From Nymphaea colorata (lineage: Eukaryota; Streptophyta; Magnoliopsida; Nymphaeales; Nymphaeaceae): a stretch of DNA of 64,000 bases. Each line of letters opens with the position of its first letter. Positions within the stretch are counted from its first letter, which is position 1. Shown here piece after piece: positions 11,444-23,715 of the stretch. Position numbers and translations under genes: made by a program. The stretch lies in the NCBI RefSeq assembly GCF_008831285.2, contig NC_045145.1, positions 21,078,802 through 21,142,801 of the forward strand. Direction: 5' to 3'. The notes under the pieces were generated by a model, which saw only the letters and a list, made by a program, of their open reading frames with translations, ran no database searches and had not been told where the DNA came from.

Positions 11444-14400
11444 CTGCACTGAATTTTTTTGGGATTTGCCGCATCCTGCACCCGCACCCTGCACTTAGGT
11501 GACATAGACTGCACCAGCCAATTCCCTTGTCTTTATTCTGTAACTTCTATTTTTCCTATCACTTTAGAATATTTCTCTTGCTTTATTCATCTTTGGTCCT
11601 TATGCATCACTATTCATTTGTGTGCAGAGTCTGCAGACTCATGTTGTATTTAACATAGTGTATGTTACAATATGTTATGTTACTTAGTGTAACTAGAAAG
11701 GAAAAAAACTATGATACATCCCTGACACTAGTTTCAATGATGTAACCATACTGTACTGTGTTTTACTTATGATGCATCCCTAGTACGTAATACATATGTT
11801 ATGTATGGTATGGGGTGAGTTATTGACACCTTCAAAACCGTTTTTGGATTTAAAGTTGCATAAATTTCTTAAGGTTGAATATTATGTTTGATGTGCAATG
11901 GGAGACCAGGTGACTTTTCCATCTTAATTTAAGGGTGAATTCTACGGTTGTGTAAATAAGAGTTTCATATGGTAGCACATCTTCCTCAACCCCTTCCCTC
12001 TGCCTATATAGCAAAGCAGCTTTGCTTCGTTCTGATAATTTATCTACTTTTCCACTTTATGCAATAACTCCGGCATGTGTGTGATTATTGTTTTTATTTT
12101 CTTTGCATTTTTCAGGAATAATATATGCAAATGAGATTAAAGTCCCAAGGCTTAAGTCACTTTCAGCAAATTTGCATCGCATGGGAGTGACAAATACGAT
12201 CGTTTGTAACTACGATGGGAAGGAGGTTGGTACTGAATTCTTTATGTCTGCTATATTTCTGAACACTTTGTTTAGATTCTTGTGCCTGGTTATGTTGTTA
12301 ACGAGTTCTGAGAACATTGTCTATTTTTTTTTCTTCTTTGATTAGCATAAATCATAGAAAATCAATTGTTGAACATGGTTTATGGCCAACTTGCTGAATC
12401 AGATTTTTTTAAATTTCCAGAAAAGACAGACAAAAGTTTGATTTGAAGTCCTAAGTTAGTACCAAATTGCTTATTCAAAATTGTTCTTAATTAGAGCCAG
12501 CAGCCTGTAGTGTTCTCTGCGGACAATGTACTGCTGAACAATGTAACCATTGATCCACAAAAGCTTCTGACTATCTGAGTATCTTCATAAGAAGAAAGCA
12601 ACTTTCTTTAGCAGCAGGAAACTATGTTTTATTTTTAGAGTCCGTCCACGAAAGGTGTGAAGCTACCTTTGAGGTACATTTGATATTTATTAAGAAAAGG
12701 TAACAAAAACAAAGTGCAATCTTTCAAGGTCAATCTATTCTCTCCCCTAAATATTTCCCTTTTCACTAATAAATCGATTAATCAACTCATGTTTCTGCAA
12801 CCAATTGAGTCATCCAACCCAATTGGGGGGTCAAGCGCCTACTAAAGGGATCATCTGGATTTTCACTTGAATTTCTCCATGGTTTATCCATCATCTCTGA
12901 AATGCGATTGTTATCACCAACATTGTTTTAATTAGAGTGGTCGATAAGGCTAGATGATTTTTAGAGTTCAAAAATTTTCTGCAATTATAAGGAATATTTT
13001 ATTTAATTTCTTAAATCCTTCATGATTTACTTCTCTTCCTCTATTATGCAATGTGAAATTTTGTTTCTTGCTCCTGCTTTGCTTATAGTTTTTTGGTTTC
13101 TTCAGTAACCTTAGCTGCACTTCTTATAAGCACTGATCGCTGCTATATATTTTTTTTCTCTTCAAGCAAAACAAAATTAGACTTAAATTTTTGCAACATA
13201 GGGGTCTCCTAGTGTGCGACATTTTTCTTTAATCTTTACCTGTCTGATGTAGCATAGCAATTTTCAGCATAATGATGATGTGCGGAATTTGGATATCTTC
13301 TCATCCTATCCCTACCTGTATGCCTTTACCACGTCTGTAACTATTTGATTTATTCTGGGCATTACCTTTAATGTGATTCCACCTAGTTGTTTGTTCCCAC
13401 ACTAGTTATTTTTGGGAAAGCCTGTCATTAACCATAGAATGTATGTCCTCTCCTTTTGTATGTTCCTTAGCTTTTTTGAACGTTGAATTCAAAGTCAGTC
13501 CCTGCTGATATTTTCTGCGAGCTAGTTAATTTGGCTATCAACATTTAAGTATTGCTCAAATCTTCTGGCACTAATGGACTACATAAATCATCATTCTTTG
13601 AGTGACAAATGAAAATTTAGAATCACAGCAACGTACATCTGGCTCTTGCATATTTCAGTCATTCATTTTACACGTATGTGCTTGTTCTGTTCTTTGCTGG
13701 CATTGCTCTCTAGTAGTTTGGAATTGGGTTGTGTTGGGCATTATTTGTTATTCAACGAGCCTCATGCCTGTTTGCTGCATTTTGTCCCAACTGCAGCTTC
13801 CGAAGATTTTGGGACCAAATTCTGTGGACAGAGTGTTGCTAGATGCCCCTTGTAGTGGCACTGGGGTGAGTCACCTTCGTTAACTGTGTTGCGTTTTTCT
13901 TTTTTAATAGATTTGTTCTGGTTCCTGTAAAGTGCCAGTGAAAAATACTTGCTTTGTGCAGGTTATATCCAAAGATGAATCAGTCAAAGCTTCTAAGAGT
14001 GCAGAAGAGATACAGAATTGTGCTTATCTACAGAAGGTATGCATGTCTCTGTTACTCTTTGTGACATGTTCTCTATAGCCTGAGGCTGTATACAAAAAAT
14101 ATGCATCTGAAATTTCTTGTTGCGTACTGAATAAATGTTTGCTTTAACATTTATCTGTTTAGATATCTAATGTAGAGTAGTTTCAACTTTGATGTTGACA
14201 ACTTGACATACAGGACATACTGCTGGAGATTGGACAGAAGTGTATGGCTAGTTGGTGTCATATAACACAGTTTTACACTATTTCTGTTCGCTATATGCGA
14301 GTCATCTTTTTCTTGTTAGGAAGCTATCAAAGCTTTAGTTTGCTTTAAGATATGAACATAAGCACCTTTGCTGGTTGTTTTGGTTTTTTTTGTCTGATTC

Positions 14401-16240
14401 TGGACTTGATTTATGAATCCCTGTGAGAGATATTAATTGAAGATGGGGTCAGAATCTGAGATTAGGTAGACTGCTGAAAATTTACTAATTTAAGACGATC
14501 GATGACCCGGAATCTGCCTGGATTGCTGATAGCTACCGTCTGTTGCAGTATATAAATATTCTTGTCCATCAGTAGCTCCATCATTTTAAAGCAATTTGAT
14601 TTTACTTGTCAATTGTCTCTTAATTATGTCAATTCTGTTTTCTGTTACAGTTTATTTTTCACCACAAAAAAATCCAAGTAATAAATAAAATTATTTGTTT
14701 CAGCAATTGATTCTTGCAGCAATAGACATGGTGGATGCTAATTCAAAAACTGGGGGATATATTGTCTACTCTACTTGCTCCATAATGATTCCAGAGGTTC
14801 ATTTCCTTCAATAAGCTTTCTGTTAAGTAGTTTCAGGTCATTTTAATTAGCTAAATCTTTTCTTGGATAATATTTCCTTATTATTTTGCAGAATGAAGCC
14901 GTAATTGATTACGCATTGAAGAAGAGGGATGTTCGCCTTGTGCCATGTGGACTGGACTTTGGTCGTCCTGGGTGAGTTAAATTACCTTGAAGAACAATGT
15001 GTTGGACATGGGAATCTCATGACGTGGCTGATGCCCCTAGTATGACTTTCATAGTTATGGACTTACGGCAGTGCTTACTTGACGTTGATTGTTGATTTAT
15101 GTTGAACCAACTTTCAAGATAGTTTGGATCATGAGACGTTGAACCATTTGGTCAATTTTAGGACATATCTAAAATTTTAGGACATATCTAAAAAACAATC
15201 ACTGGGAAGCCATTTACTGATATCTCTTTTTGTTTCAACTAAAATTTGCTTAGGGTGTTGGTTTAGTCTGGATTTTATACCATTACGTTATTTTTTTATC
15301 ACTTTTCAAATGTTACATTTTTATTGTTGTAATATAAGCAGCTCATGTGCTGTTGTTCTATTTCTTCTGACTAGGTTTATACGGTTTAGAGAGCACAGAT
15401 TTCACCCTTCTTTGGAGAAAACAAGACGCTTTTATCCACATGTTCACAATATGGATGGTTTTTTTGTTGCTAAGGTATTGCCCTTTTCATCACTTCATCT
15501 GCTGTCGTATAGGAGGGAGTTTTCAATTTGTTGAATTTCTCTGTGATGGCTTTATTTATCTTGTAAAATATATTTAATGATAATTTCTATGGTAGTGTTG
15601 CCTTGTGCTTGAACAAAAGCACAAAGGAGTCCTAACGATGATTAAACTTGCAGTTGAAGAAAATGAGCAACTCAAAACCAGTTGAGGCTTCAGATGGTCC
15701 ATTGGGAGAAGTTGAACAAGGACCTGTGACTATGAGTGTTGAAGAGGGTGTTCCCAATGGAAAGTCCGAACACTCACAGAAACAGATGCATGATAATAAG
15801 GAGAAAAATGGTTTCACAAGAAGTGATCATAAGAAGAATGCTAAAGGAAAAATTCCTGTCAGGTCCAAGCCTATGAAAAAGAAATTCTCACCCAAGGACA
15901 AGCATCAGCCAGGTAGATCTCCTTTCTCTCCATTTTGATGGGAATACATGCTGTCCTGACAGATTAATGTTTCTGGAAATGATGTGGGGCCATTAATATG
16001 CTCCTCTGGTAGTCATTCTGTGCCCGGAAAATGCTCCATTTTGGTGTCTTTGTGGGCTGTAGAGGACTCGGTGTTTTCGACCATTTTCTGGCAGCAACTA
16101 ATAGCTTTTGCTCTTTACATGAAAATGTTTATGTAGGGAAGAGAAAAGGAAAGGATCGCCAAAAAAAGTTTCTGAAGCCTGATTCGGCAAAAGTGAAGCG
16201 GCAGAAAGGAAAAGCTAATGCCCCAAAAAAACCAGTTTGA
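6541..16240 (+). CDS. NOP2: NOP2/NSUN-type 25S rRNA cytosine-C5 methyltransferase
   Basis: Nucleolar enzyme that methylates a cytosine of large-subunit rRNA using SAM and supports 60S assembly. Seventeen exons join in frame to 629 aa: 6541-6841, 7090-7232, 8092-8155, 8254-8387, 8531-8614, 9580-9654, 9736-9807, 9912-9985, 10498-10550, 12116-12225, 13797-13865, 13962-14036, 14704-14796, 14892-14971, 15375-15474, 15654-15912, 16137-16240. The N-terminus is basic, then strongly acidic with an Asp run near residue 62-72. The catalytic core has the SAM motif APGGKT (318-323), DAPCSGTG with Cys389, and YSTCSI with Cys443, the expected nucleophile. A Lys-rich tail resembles a nucleolar signal. All phases and GT-AG junctions agree. 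Arabidopsis NOP2A/OLI2 is the likely counterpart; NOP2A and NOP2B cannot be told apart here. The start is chosen because it is the first ATG after the TATA box in the right frame. Confidence 0.95.
10551..12115 (+). other. Large NOP2 intron 9 with AT-rich repeats
   Basis: A 1.57-kb intron splitting the codon after the SAM-motif exon. It holds a low-complexity stretch of TTAGTTAT-type repeats near 11160-11215 and a long AT microsatellite at 11399-11441. No coding frame of note. Confidence 0.7.
11399..11441. repeat. (AT)n microsatellite
   Basis: About 21 AT dinucleotides inside NOP2 intron 9. Confidence 0.95.
12226..13796 (+). other. Large NOP2 intron 10
   Basis: A 1.57-kb AT-rich intron between the exon ending NYDGKE and the exon carrying DAPCSGTG. 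I see no second gene or clear transposon in it. Confidence 0.7.
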
Positions 16241-18270
16241 TTTATTCTTCTAATCTGTATTGGATAAATTTTCTGATGTGATTGTAGTAGGTCAGCAAGA
16301 GCTGCCTGCATATAATCATGCATCCACAGTTTTGACTATGCAGATAGGAATGTAATCCTATTGCTTTATGTATATACAAGAATGTTGAATCTTTTATTTG
16401 TCGTGGAATGTGATTGAGGGCGTCTCCTACTTTTACCGTGGTAATAATTCTTTCATTGTTATATATAAGAAACAAATTTTAGCAGCTTTCTGGAAGCCTT
16501 GTGATTGAGTTTTTTAAAATGTTGAAAGAAGCATGATATTTTCAGGGAAGACATTTTGAAATGTCGTGTTTTTATAGTATTGATTGGATAATGCTCCTTT
16601 TCTTTAAAATCCAATCTGTTTTCATATTTACTGCATGTTGTTTATATTTTTATAGTTTGTACATCAACACTACCTGAAACTTGAAAACGTCTCAAGATTT
16701 TTCCTGAGGGGGATAACTTTGGTTAAAATCAAGGTGCATAATAAAATCATAGAAAAACGAAGTGGAAAATTGATTGTGAGGATTTTGAGGAAGGCTTTAC
16801 TTCTCCATGTTAAATGGTTACTAAGGGGGTCTACACCTGTAAAACTCACTTGCTCTGACCTTTTCTTAGAAGTGTTCCATGTGAAGGCACGAAGACTTTG
16901 TCTAGCTTTAAATGTCAAATGTATGGGAAAGGAATGTGGTCCGTTTCGTTTTCCTACATAAATTGTCGGGACTTCTATGGAGTGAACAGTTTTATGGCTT
17001 GATTTGTTTTGACCAAGCGACTACTGAACCCTTTCGCGGTATAATCCTGTTACTTTTACCCTTGGTTTAAAGCATTGTTAGTTGTTACTGATCTTGGTTT
17101 TGAAGGTAAGTTTGTTCTACAAAAAGTTTTACATTTGTGCTGCCCTCCAAAGAAAAATGGCTCGAGAAAGTCGCCTCACTGTCATGTATTCGTTGGTTTT
17201 AAACCCAAGACCGGCTCATCTTTCAGAAACCAATTTCAGCCTTATGGGAAGAAATGCTGAAGAGGCGCTCGGTCAAGTAGACGATCAAATGGGCGGTGCC
17301 CTTCAATGCTAGCTGTAGTTTTCAACATAATAACCGAGAAAGAACAGTCTCTTGTGGACCGGGGCCCAGTCAATTAAGTCACTGGAACAGGTTGGTGCAT
17401 GCAATAAATGGTCTTATTGGGCTTTACTAAGAGCCTATACGTCACACATTCTGGATCAAGTAAAACTCTGGGCCACCGCTGCATGCATTTCATTAGGAAT
17501 TAATGACCTTTTAACACCACCTTCTAAGAGATGGTTAGTCCGCCTCATAAGTATTTTTTCTCACCCAATTAAGCCACGGGGAACATGTCCAAATGTTCAT
17601 ATATGTGTAACCTGAAATATTAACATTACCAAACAGCTGTTTAAATGTAGTCCGTTGGATACAGATTTTTCATGTTAGAGGCATTGGATTGGAGTTAATA
17701 TTAACATTGGATCGAATTTTTACCAGCGTAAACATCAACTTATGCCAGAGCTTTACGCTCACGTGGATCCGGCGCCATCATTTTCCAGTTTTAAATGTCT
17801 GTCATGGGGTCTAGATTCCCACATTCAAGGCTTCAAGCCAAGAAGCCGATCATTGTCAAATATTAACTCCATTTTTCTCCCTCAAGGAATGCTCTAGGGT
17901 CCGGGTGACCGTACGATCAGGATCCGGTTTCGAACTAATGACGTTGAGGTCATGGGGAGGAGGGCAGATACCTCTCTCTCCATGCATGACAAAGAACTGA
18001 AAAAAGGTTATAAATGCCAAATTGAAAGAAAGGCAGGAAAGTAGGACACACCCAGATTTGGCACTTCCCTTTTAAGGCATGACGGTGAAGGTGGGGAAGA
18101 AGAAGCCACCATTTTTGGATAAACCACCAACTTTAAAGGGCGTAGCACGGCTTTAAAGTTGGGCAACATATAAGGCATGTACTTTCCCCGGCAATACACC
18201 ACTAAAACCGGTTGTAGCCGGTTGTTTCAGTTTATGATAAACTAATCTTATTTCCCTCTCGAAAGTATAG
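16241..18270. other. Non-coding spacer downstream of NOP2
   Basis: The left part is the 3'UTR and terminator region of NOP2. Short frames here lack coding character and family similarity. The right end (about 17900-18270) leads into the TATA box at 18280 and may be its promoter. Confidence 0.5.
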
Positions 18271-18277
18271 GGAACAG

Positions 18278-18289
18278 CTTATATATAGA
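18278..18289 (+). promoter_or_regulatory. TATA box, candidate pri-miR156/157 promoter
   Basis: CTTATATATAGA followed by GGCAGGAG and a CT-rich leader (18352-18376) looks like a plant core promoter with a pyrimidine-rich 5'UTR. It sits about 970 bp upstream of the miR156/157-type hairpin on the same strand, with no protein frame between them. A primary transcript starting near 18310 is inferred. Confidence 0.5.
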
Positions 18290-18351
18290 AGGCAGGAGTT
18301 CCACTTTGCTTCACAACTTCATCGGAGTATGTCGAGCTTAACATTTCCATC

Positions 18352-18376
18352 ACTCTCTCTCTCTCTCTCTCTCTCT
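18352..18376. repeat. (CT)n microsatellite
   Basis: About twelve CT units just downstream of the TATA box at 18280, then a short CA-rich tract. Confidence 0.95.
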
Positions 18377-19250
18377 TGCTGTCTCTCCACAGACACACAC
18401 ACACATACACACAAATATGTATATATGTATGTACAGTATTCTCTTTATTTGTGTTTTCTCTGTTGCTACTGCGATCGTTCTGGATATTTCATATACATTT
18501 GTGTCTGAGGTTGTCATGTTCAATTTCGTTTGCTGGATCTCTTTAACTTTCGTTTGCTCCGTCTTCATGTCATTTGTTTTTATGTCTGGTCGTCAAGAAT
18601 TTCCACGCCGTTACTTGTTTAACAGATTATGAACTAATTGGCTTCTCTATTGGTGTATCTATAAGAACCACTTTCTCAATGTGGGTATGCGTCCCCAAAC
18701 ATGCACACGAACAGACTGATTTTCATTTTGAAAAGTGAATTTGATGCCATTACAAACAATGTTTCCGTTTCTTCTTGTTTTTCTGTTCATCTAGTTCTTA
18801 TATATATTGCAAACAATTTTCCCATTTCATGAAAAAATTATTGTTTTCTGTTTTTCATGGTAATCGTATTGTTGCTGTCTCTTTTCAATGTGAGGTTGAA
18901 TACAGACACTCATATAATATATCCAGTGAAATTTTTTTATAAGATGTAAACCAGATCCTCTCTCTTTACTTTTAGTGGTCAGCGTCCTTGTTTGCAAATT
19001 GTTTACATGCCTATGGAGGCTTACAGATGACCGAGGCGATCCAGATTCCTGTGCAGCAAGAGTCCATGTGGAGAGGAGACAAAGGATGAGAGGTTTGCGT
19101 TAAACCTTCGAATATAATACTTGGAATAGTCCAAGAAAATTTTAAATGGCTTTCACTTTGCTTCTTGCTTCTGCCGACATCTCAGTGACTCTCTTTTGCC
19201 TTTTTTTCTTTGTTGGTGGATGGAGAAAGCAAGCATGGAAGGACAGAATA

Positions 19251-19368
19251 GAGTGAAGGTTGGTGTACTGTTGACAGAAGATAGAGAGCACAACCCAGCA
19301 CAGGCAAAATGGATTTTGCTTTTGAGGGGAGTGTGCTCTTTACTCTTCTGTCACCATGCCTCTCACTC
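19251..19368 (+). ncRNA. MIR157: MIR156/157-type microRNA precursor
   Basis: The mature-like sequence at 19271-19291 begins TTGACAGAAGA and ends AGAGAGCAC; it matches the miR157 form of the miR156/157 family at all 21 positions as I remember it. The opposite arm at 19333-19354 (GTGCTCTTTACT, then CTTCTGTCAC) pairs with it almost completely, with one bulged C, one G-U pair and a mismatch at position 1. The loop (19292-19332) has its own small stem (CAAAAT against ATTTTG). The lower stem continues on both sides (GAGTGAAGG at 19251 against CTCTCACTC near 19360). This is the expected plant precursor architecture with the miRNA on the 5' arm. The family represses SPL transcription factors and sets the juvenile-to-adult transition. 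miR156h is nearly identical, so the exact member name is uncertain. Confidence 0.9.
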
Positions 19369-22300
19369 CATACCTCTCTCTCTCTGTGTGTGTCTGTCTC
19401 TCTATCTAACCATCTATCTACCTGTATGTGTGTGTGTGGAGCGTGCGTTGTTGTATCTTCCAGAGACAAACCAGCTTTTCGGCTTTCGTTCAAAACAGGT
19501 AATGATCTCAGCTGTTGTTCACGCCATGTGTTGTTGCGCGCAAGCTAACCAGCATAGTCATGTTCAAACATGCCTGCTTATATGTGTAACCGATGGTGCA
19601 AGTGCAGATACTCACGGATATGTTTAAGCAAGCACATACACAGATATTCACTTTCAGGCATCTATGTGTACAGTGTCCATGCACAAACAAATCAGTCTCA
19701 CAAGTCTAGTTTCTGTTTTAACACCTCCATAAAACTCTGTAACCAATAGTTTTTCTTATCTTCAACAAGGGAGAAGAGGAGATGACCGGCCCTCTGAAGG
19801 GTAGGATGCAAAAACCCTGTCCTAACCATCATGGAGTTGAGTTCATTGAGCCAGGAAGGGAAGGTACTCTAATGGCCTTCTTTCTTCCCCTTGTTGGTCC
19901 CTCTGAGAAACGATCAGGCTCATAACCCTTTGCGCCTTTCACCAATCCCCTGAAGGCTTGGATGCCGCCTGAGTAGAACCCATATCGGAGCTGTCGAGGT
20001 ATAGACCTGCCGCATCAAGGCCTTAAACATAGATAGCCCGTATTTTTTCTATCTGCTACCAGTTCTTAATATGCCTTTCTACAACCAGCATCCCGGTGCA
20101 GAGATTGGAAATGAGCTAAATACCTTGTGTGGATTTTGCAATTATTGATTGTACTGCATTAGATCAAAATCAAACCTCGATTTGTCTAGCTGATATAGAC
20201 AGTTAAAAAGGCAAATGCATGGTTTTATGTATGCCTGCACATACAGTCAATTTCAAATAGAAGACGCATGTACATGTAGAGGCATGCATACAGAAACACA
20301 GACAAAGAGAGAGAGAGGGAGGGAGAGAGAGAGAGAGAGGTTGATTTTTTAAATGACGAGGAATCCTTCAAGGACTGAGTAATTAATGGGGCCTGCTCCC
20401 CAAAAGGTAAACGCCGGGTGAGCTCCGGCTACCGTGCATTACGAGGACAATATCATAAGGAAACTGATTGAAGATGAAAAAAGAGAAAGTACTGTGAGTT
20501 GCTAGAGGTTTCAAGTACTGTTCCATTCAAAACCATAGAAAATTTTTGTTCTTTTGCTGTTTCTCAGAAAAATGTATATTCTACTGAAAAGATTGGATTA
20601 GAAAAATGCCAAGTGGTAGCAAATTTTAAGGTTCTTTCTCAGACCTTGGCATGTTGTGCTTTATGTTGATTTGACTGATCAGAGATTACATTTTGTTACT
20701 TGCACGCCTGCACACATTCATCTGCTCCACTTTCTCATGTGCATTCATTTTCTTTTCCTCACCACTGTTATAGGCAAACGTGATCCTGGATCCCAATATT
20801 TTTCCTTATTTCACATTCATTAAAAAACCCATGACTCGGCCTACAAGGTGCATTTTCACTTAACCAGCATGTTAATCTTCATTTAATTTATGTCTTCTTA
20901 AACTGTCTGCCAGGTCCGTTAGGTTGGTAGTTCTGTAGCATTTTGTTGAATTGCATTCTGAAGTTCTAAAATAAGTTTAACACTTATTCTGTGGAGTAGA
21001 TTTTGCCAATCTGTTTTGCGTTAGCAGCATTTTCTCCCATAAATTGGAAGTCTAAGAGAGGCACGTAGGGGGACCTTGCAATTCTTTTTTCAAAATCTGG
21101 AGATGCACATTTGAGGCCCCTGCAATTCTCAGTTCGAAATTTGGGAGCTGGGTTAAGCGTATTTGAAAAACGGCAGCAGTGGGAGGCGGAAGACTTTTTG
21201 ATATTCATTTTGATCCCCAACAATGGTGAGCAGATTGCAATTGTGGGAGCTCCTAAAAAATGGAGGAACAATATAAGGATCTTCAGTGGTTTGGGAAAGG
21301 TGGTGCGGCTGCATTTAACCTGGTTGATCAAAGAGACAGGCTCCATTTGTTCCATTTGTAACCCATCTTGGGAAACGGTATCTCTGTTTTTCTATAGAGA
21401 CGCTATGCATACTGCCTTGGCTTGGAATCACCTCCCTAACCAGGGGGAATAATGCCCTTTTCTGTTTGATGATCTGGGCGTTTTGGTTTGTCTATAATCT
21501 TCTGTTCCTCTTATTCTACTTTTTGGACAATGAAAAGGTCTGAGGACCCTATTTCCCCACCGCTTGCATTGGAAGATATGTCATGCTTGCAATTCTCAGT
21601 TCAATATTTGGGCAAAAAGCAATAGTTTTAGGAATGCTTATTTGGTAGCTTGATAGCAGATACATTCTACATGAGTGTCCCATGAAGATAATCTTCCATA
21701 CCCATTAAGTCAGATTCAAGAAATACTAAAACTAATGTTTCTATGAATCTAGTGTAATCTTTAAGGTAGGTTCATGAGACACTCGCAAAATGTCCTTGCT
21801 GTCAAATGACCCCTAAAAAAATGCATTAAGTTTTCCTTTTTGTAGATGTTACTTGGTTATGTATACAAAACAGCAGCCGCTTATGGGAATGTTTACTTGG
21901 TTCAATGTTAAGATAAAGGCAATTATCACGAGGAATTCGACTTCCCCAAACTAGAATGAACCCTCCTCTTGTAAATGTCGACTGTCCAGATGCCTCCCAT
22001 TCTTCATAGAACTGTGAACACATTCTGATTCGTGTTTCAGCATCATCCACACAAAACTACTGGAGATCAAGATCGGGTCACCTTGCTTGACTTGGTGACC
22101 GTGCCATACCGTAAGGACCACACTTTTGTTTGGTTACTCTACCCTCGTGAGTATGCTGACAAGCCAATTAGAGATGCGTACCCGCAGAGTCTCTGATTTG
22201 GTTTGCACATGCTACACCTCGAGATCAGATCAAAATTTTTGCATAAACATATGAACAATCTTGTCCGTAAATGTTGTCATTTCTGAGACATTTCATTAGT

Positions 22301-23283
22301 ATATTTCAACAATGCTGCTTTGGTTACTCGAGTTATACACCCAAATTTTAAATGTATTATCCCTTTCATTTGGATGGGTAGATCAACCATACTAACCTTC
22401 CTTAGAACTCTTTGATGCTCGTGCTGGACGTCAGTTTGCTTATACAATTGGTGCGCCAAGAGGATTCGTACCTCAACTGCCTGTCTATTAGCAAGAGACA
22501 TCCCTCCATCAATTTGATTCCGACATCTAACAGTTGACTAAACGGATCTTGCTTCTCGCGCATCTATATTTGCTTGGTGGTTTCGTCTTACTTTCAGTGC
22601 TTAGGTGGTTTTTGTCTTACTTCACGCAACAAACCAAATATCTATACGTTGCTGGAAGCATCAAAGCTTCCTCTTTCCACATTTGTCAAAATTTGTCTAG
22701 CATAAATGCACCATGACATCGAACCCCAAGGGGCGAAGAGTAGCTGGTTGAGCTGACAGATCGTTTGTCAGTTTGATTATCGTGAGCATTACTCTTCCTG
22801 ACTGCAACGGTAGATGTGTTGCACTCTAGTTGACATGTGTTCTGCTTCCCTCCCAGGTCTTAAAGCACCCTTGAACCTCGGAAGGTAGGAAAAAAAGAGA
22901 CGATTCGTTGCCAATTAGACCATGATATCTCATACCATATGGAGGGGTTTGTCAAGACATTCTGCACAGGCTGGTCTGAGTGTTATGAAATTAAAAAACA
23001 AAAAGAAGGCATCATGTAAGCCTTCAGCCGCCCCTCAAAAGACTCGGGACCGGTCAGCAATGGAGAAGCAATGAGGTCACAGACTTCGGTTGGTTGGGGA
23101 GCTTTCAGAATAGAGCACTCCTTGGAAATTATAATCCAAGTAGTCCTCGTTTTTGAGAAGAGATTTTCAGTCTTTTTTCTTAGACCATAACTTTCCTTGT
23201 TGAAAATATGAGAAAGAATCTCTGGATAACTGGGATGACTAACTTTAGCTTACCCAGATAAGACCCAAATATCCCTGAAACAA
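19369..23283. other. Non-coding intergenic DNA
   Basis: The left part is probably the rest of the pri-miRNA. There is a GA-rich microsatellite at 20307-20340. A phrase TGCAATTCTCAGTTC...ATTTGGG occurs at about 21120 and again at about 21590, a diverged duplication. The longest frame (21111-21452) has no recognisable family and no codon pattern like the neighbouring genes. No gene is supported. Confidence 0.5.
20307..20340. repeat. (GA)n microsatellite
   Basis: GA-rich dinucleotide tract with a few GG interruptions. Confidence 0.9.
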
Positions 23284-23715
23284 GTTGATATTTAAATCGG
23301 TTTCATACTTAAAGCTCTATAAGAAATTATTTTAAGGCTTTAGTTTGAAAAAGTGAGTTTTTCCTTTGGTTTTCTAATACAATACAACGAGTATTTGCGT
23401 TCTCGAAAACTGAGAACTACTCTGAAGTTGATATTCAAATCGGTTTCATACTTAAAGCTCGTATAAGAAATTGTCTTAGACTTTAGTTTGAAAAAGTGAG
23501 TTTTTCCTTTGGTTTTCTAATACGATACAATGAGTATTTGTGTTCTCGAGAACTGAAAACTACTCTTGAAATTGATATTCAAATCGGTTTCATACTTGAA
23601 GCTCATAAAAGAAATTGTTTTAGACTTTAATTTGAAAAAGCGAGTTTTTCCTTCGGTTTTCTAATACAATACAATGAGTATTTGCGTTCTCGAAAACTGA
23701 AAACTACTCTTGAAA
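23284..23715. repeat. Three tandem copies of a 143-144 bp unit
   Basis: Copies start at 23284, 23427 and 23571. Each begins TTGATATT(T/C)AAATCGG, contains GTTTGAAAAAGTGAGTTTTT and ends near GAACTACTCT. They differ by a few percent. No coding frame runs through all three units. It could be part of a minisatellite or a fragment of a larger transposon. Confidence 0.9.

Noticed and set aside
19196-19627. 143-codon + frame across the miRNA hairpin
   Set aside because: Low complexity, His/Cys-rich with a CT-repeat-derived part; the hairpin explains the conserved sequence.
21111-21452. 113-codon + frame, overlapped by a 123-codon - frame
   Set aside because: No domain, no splice partners and no codon pattern on either strand; probably a repeat.
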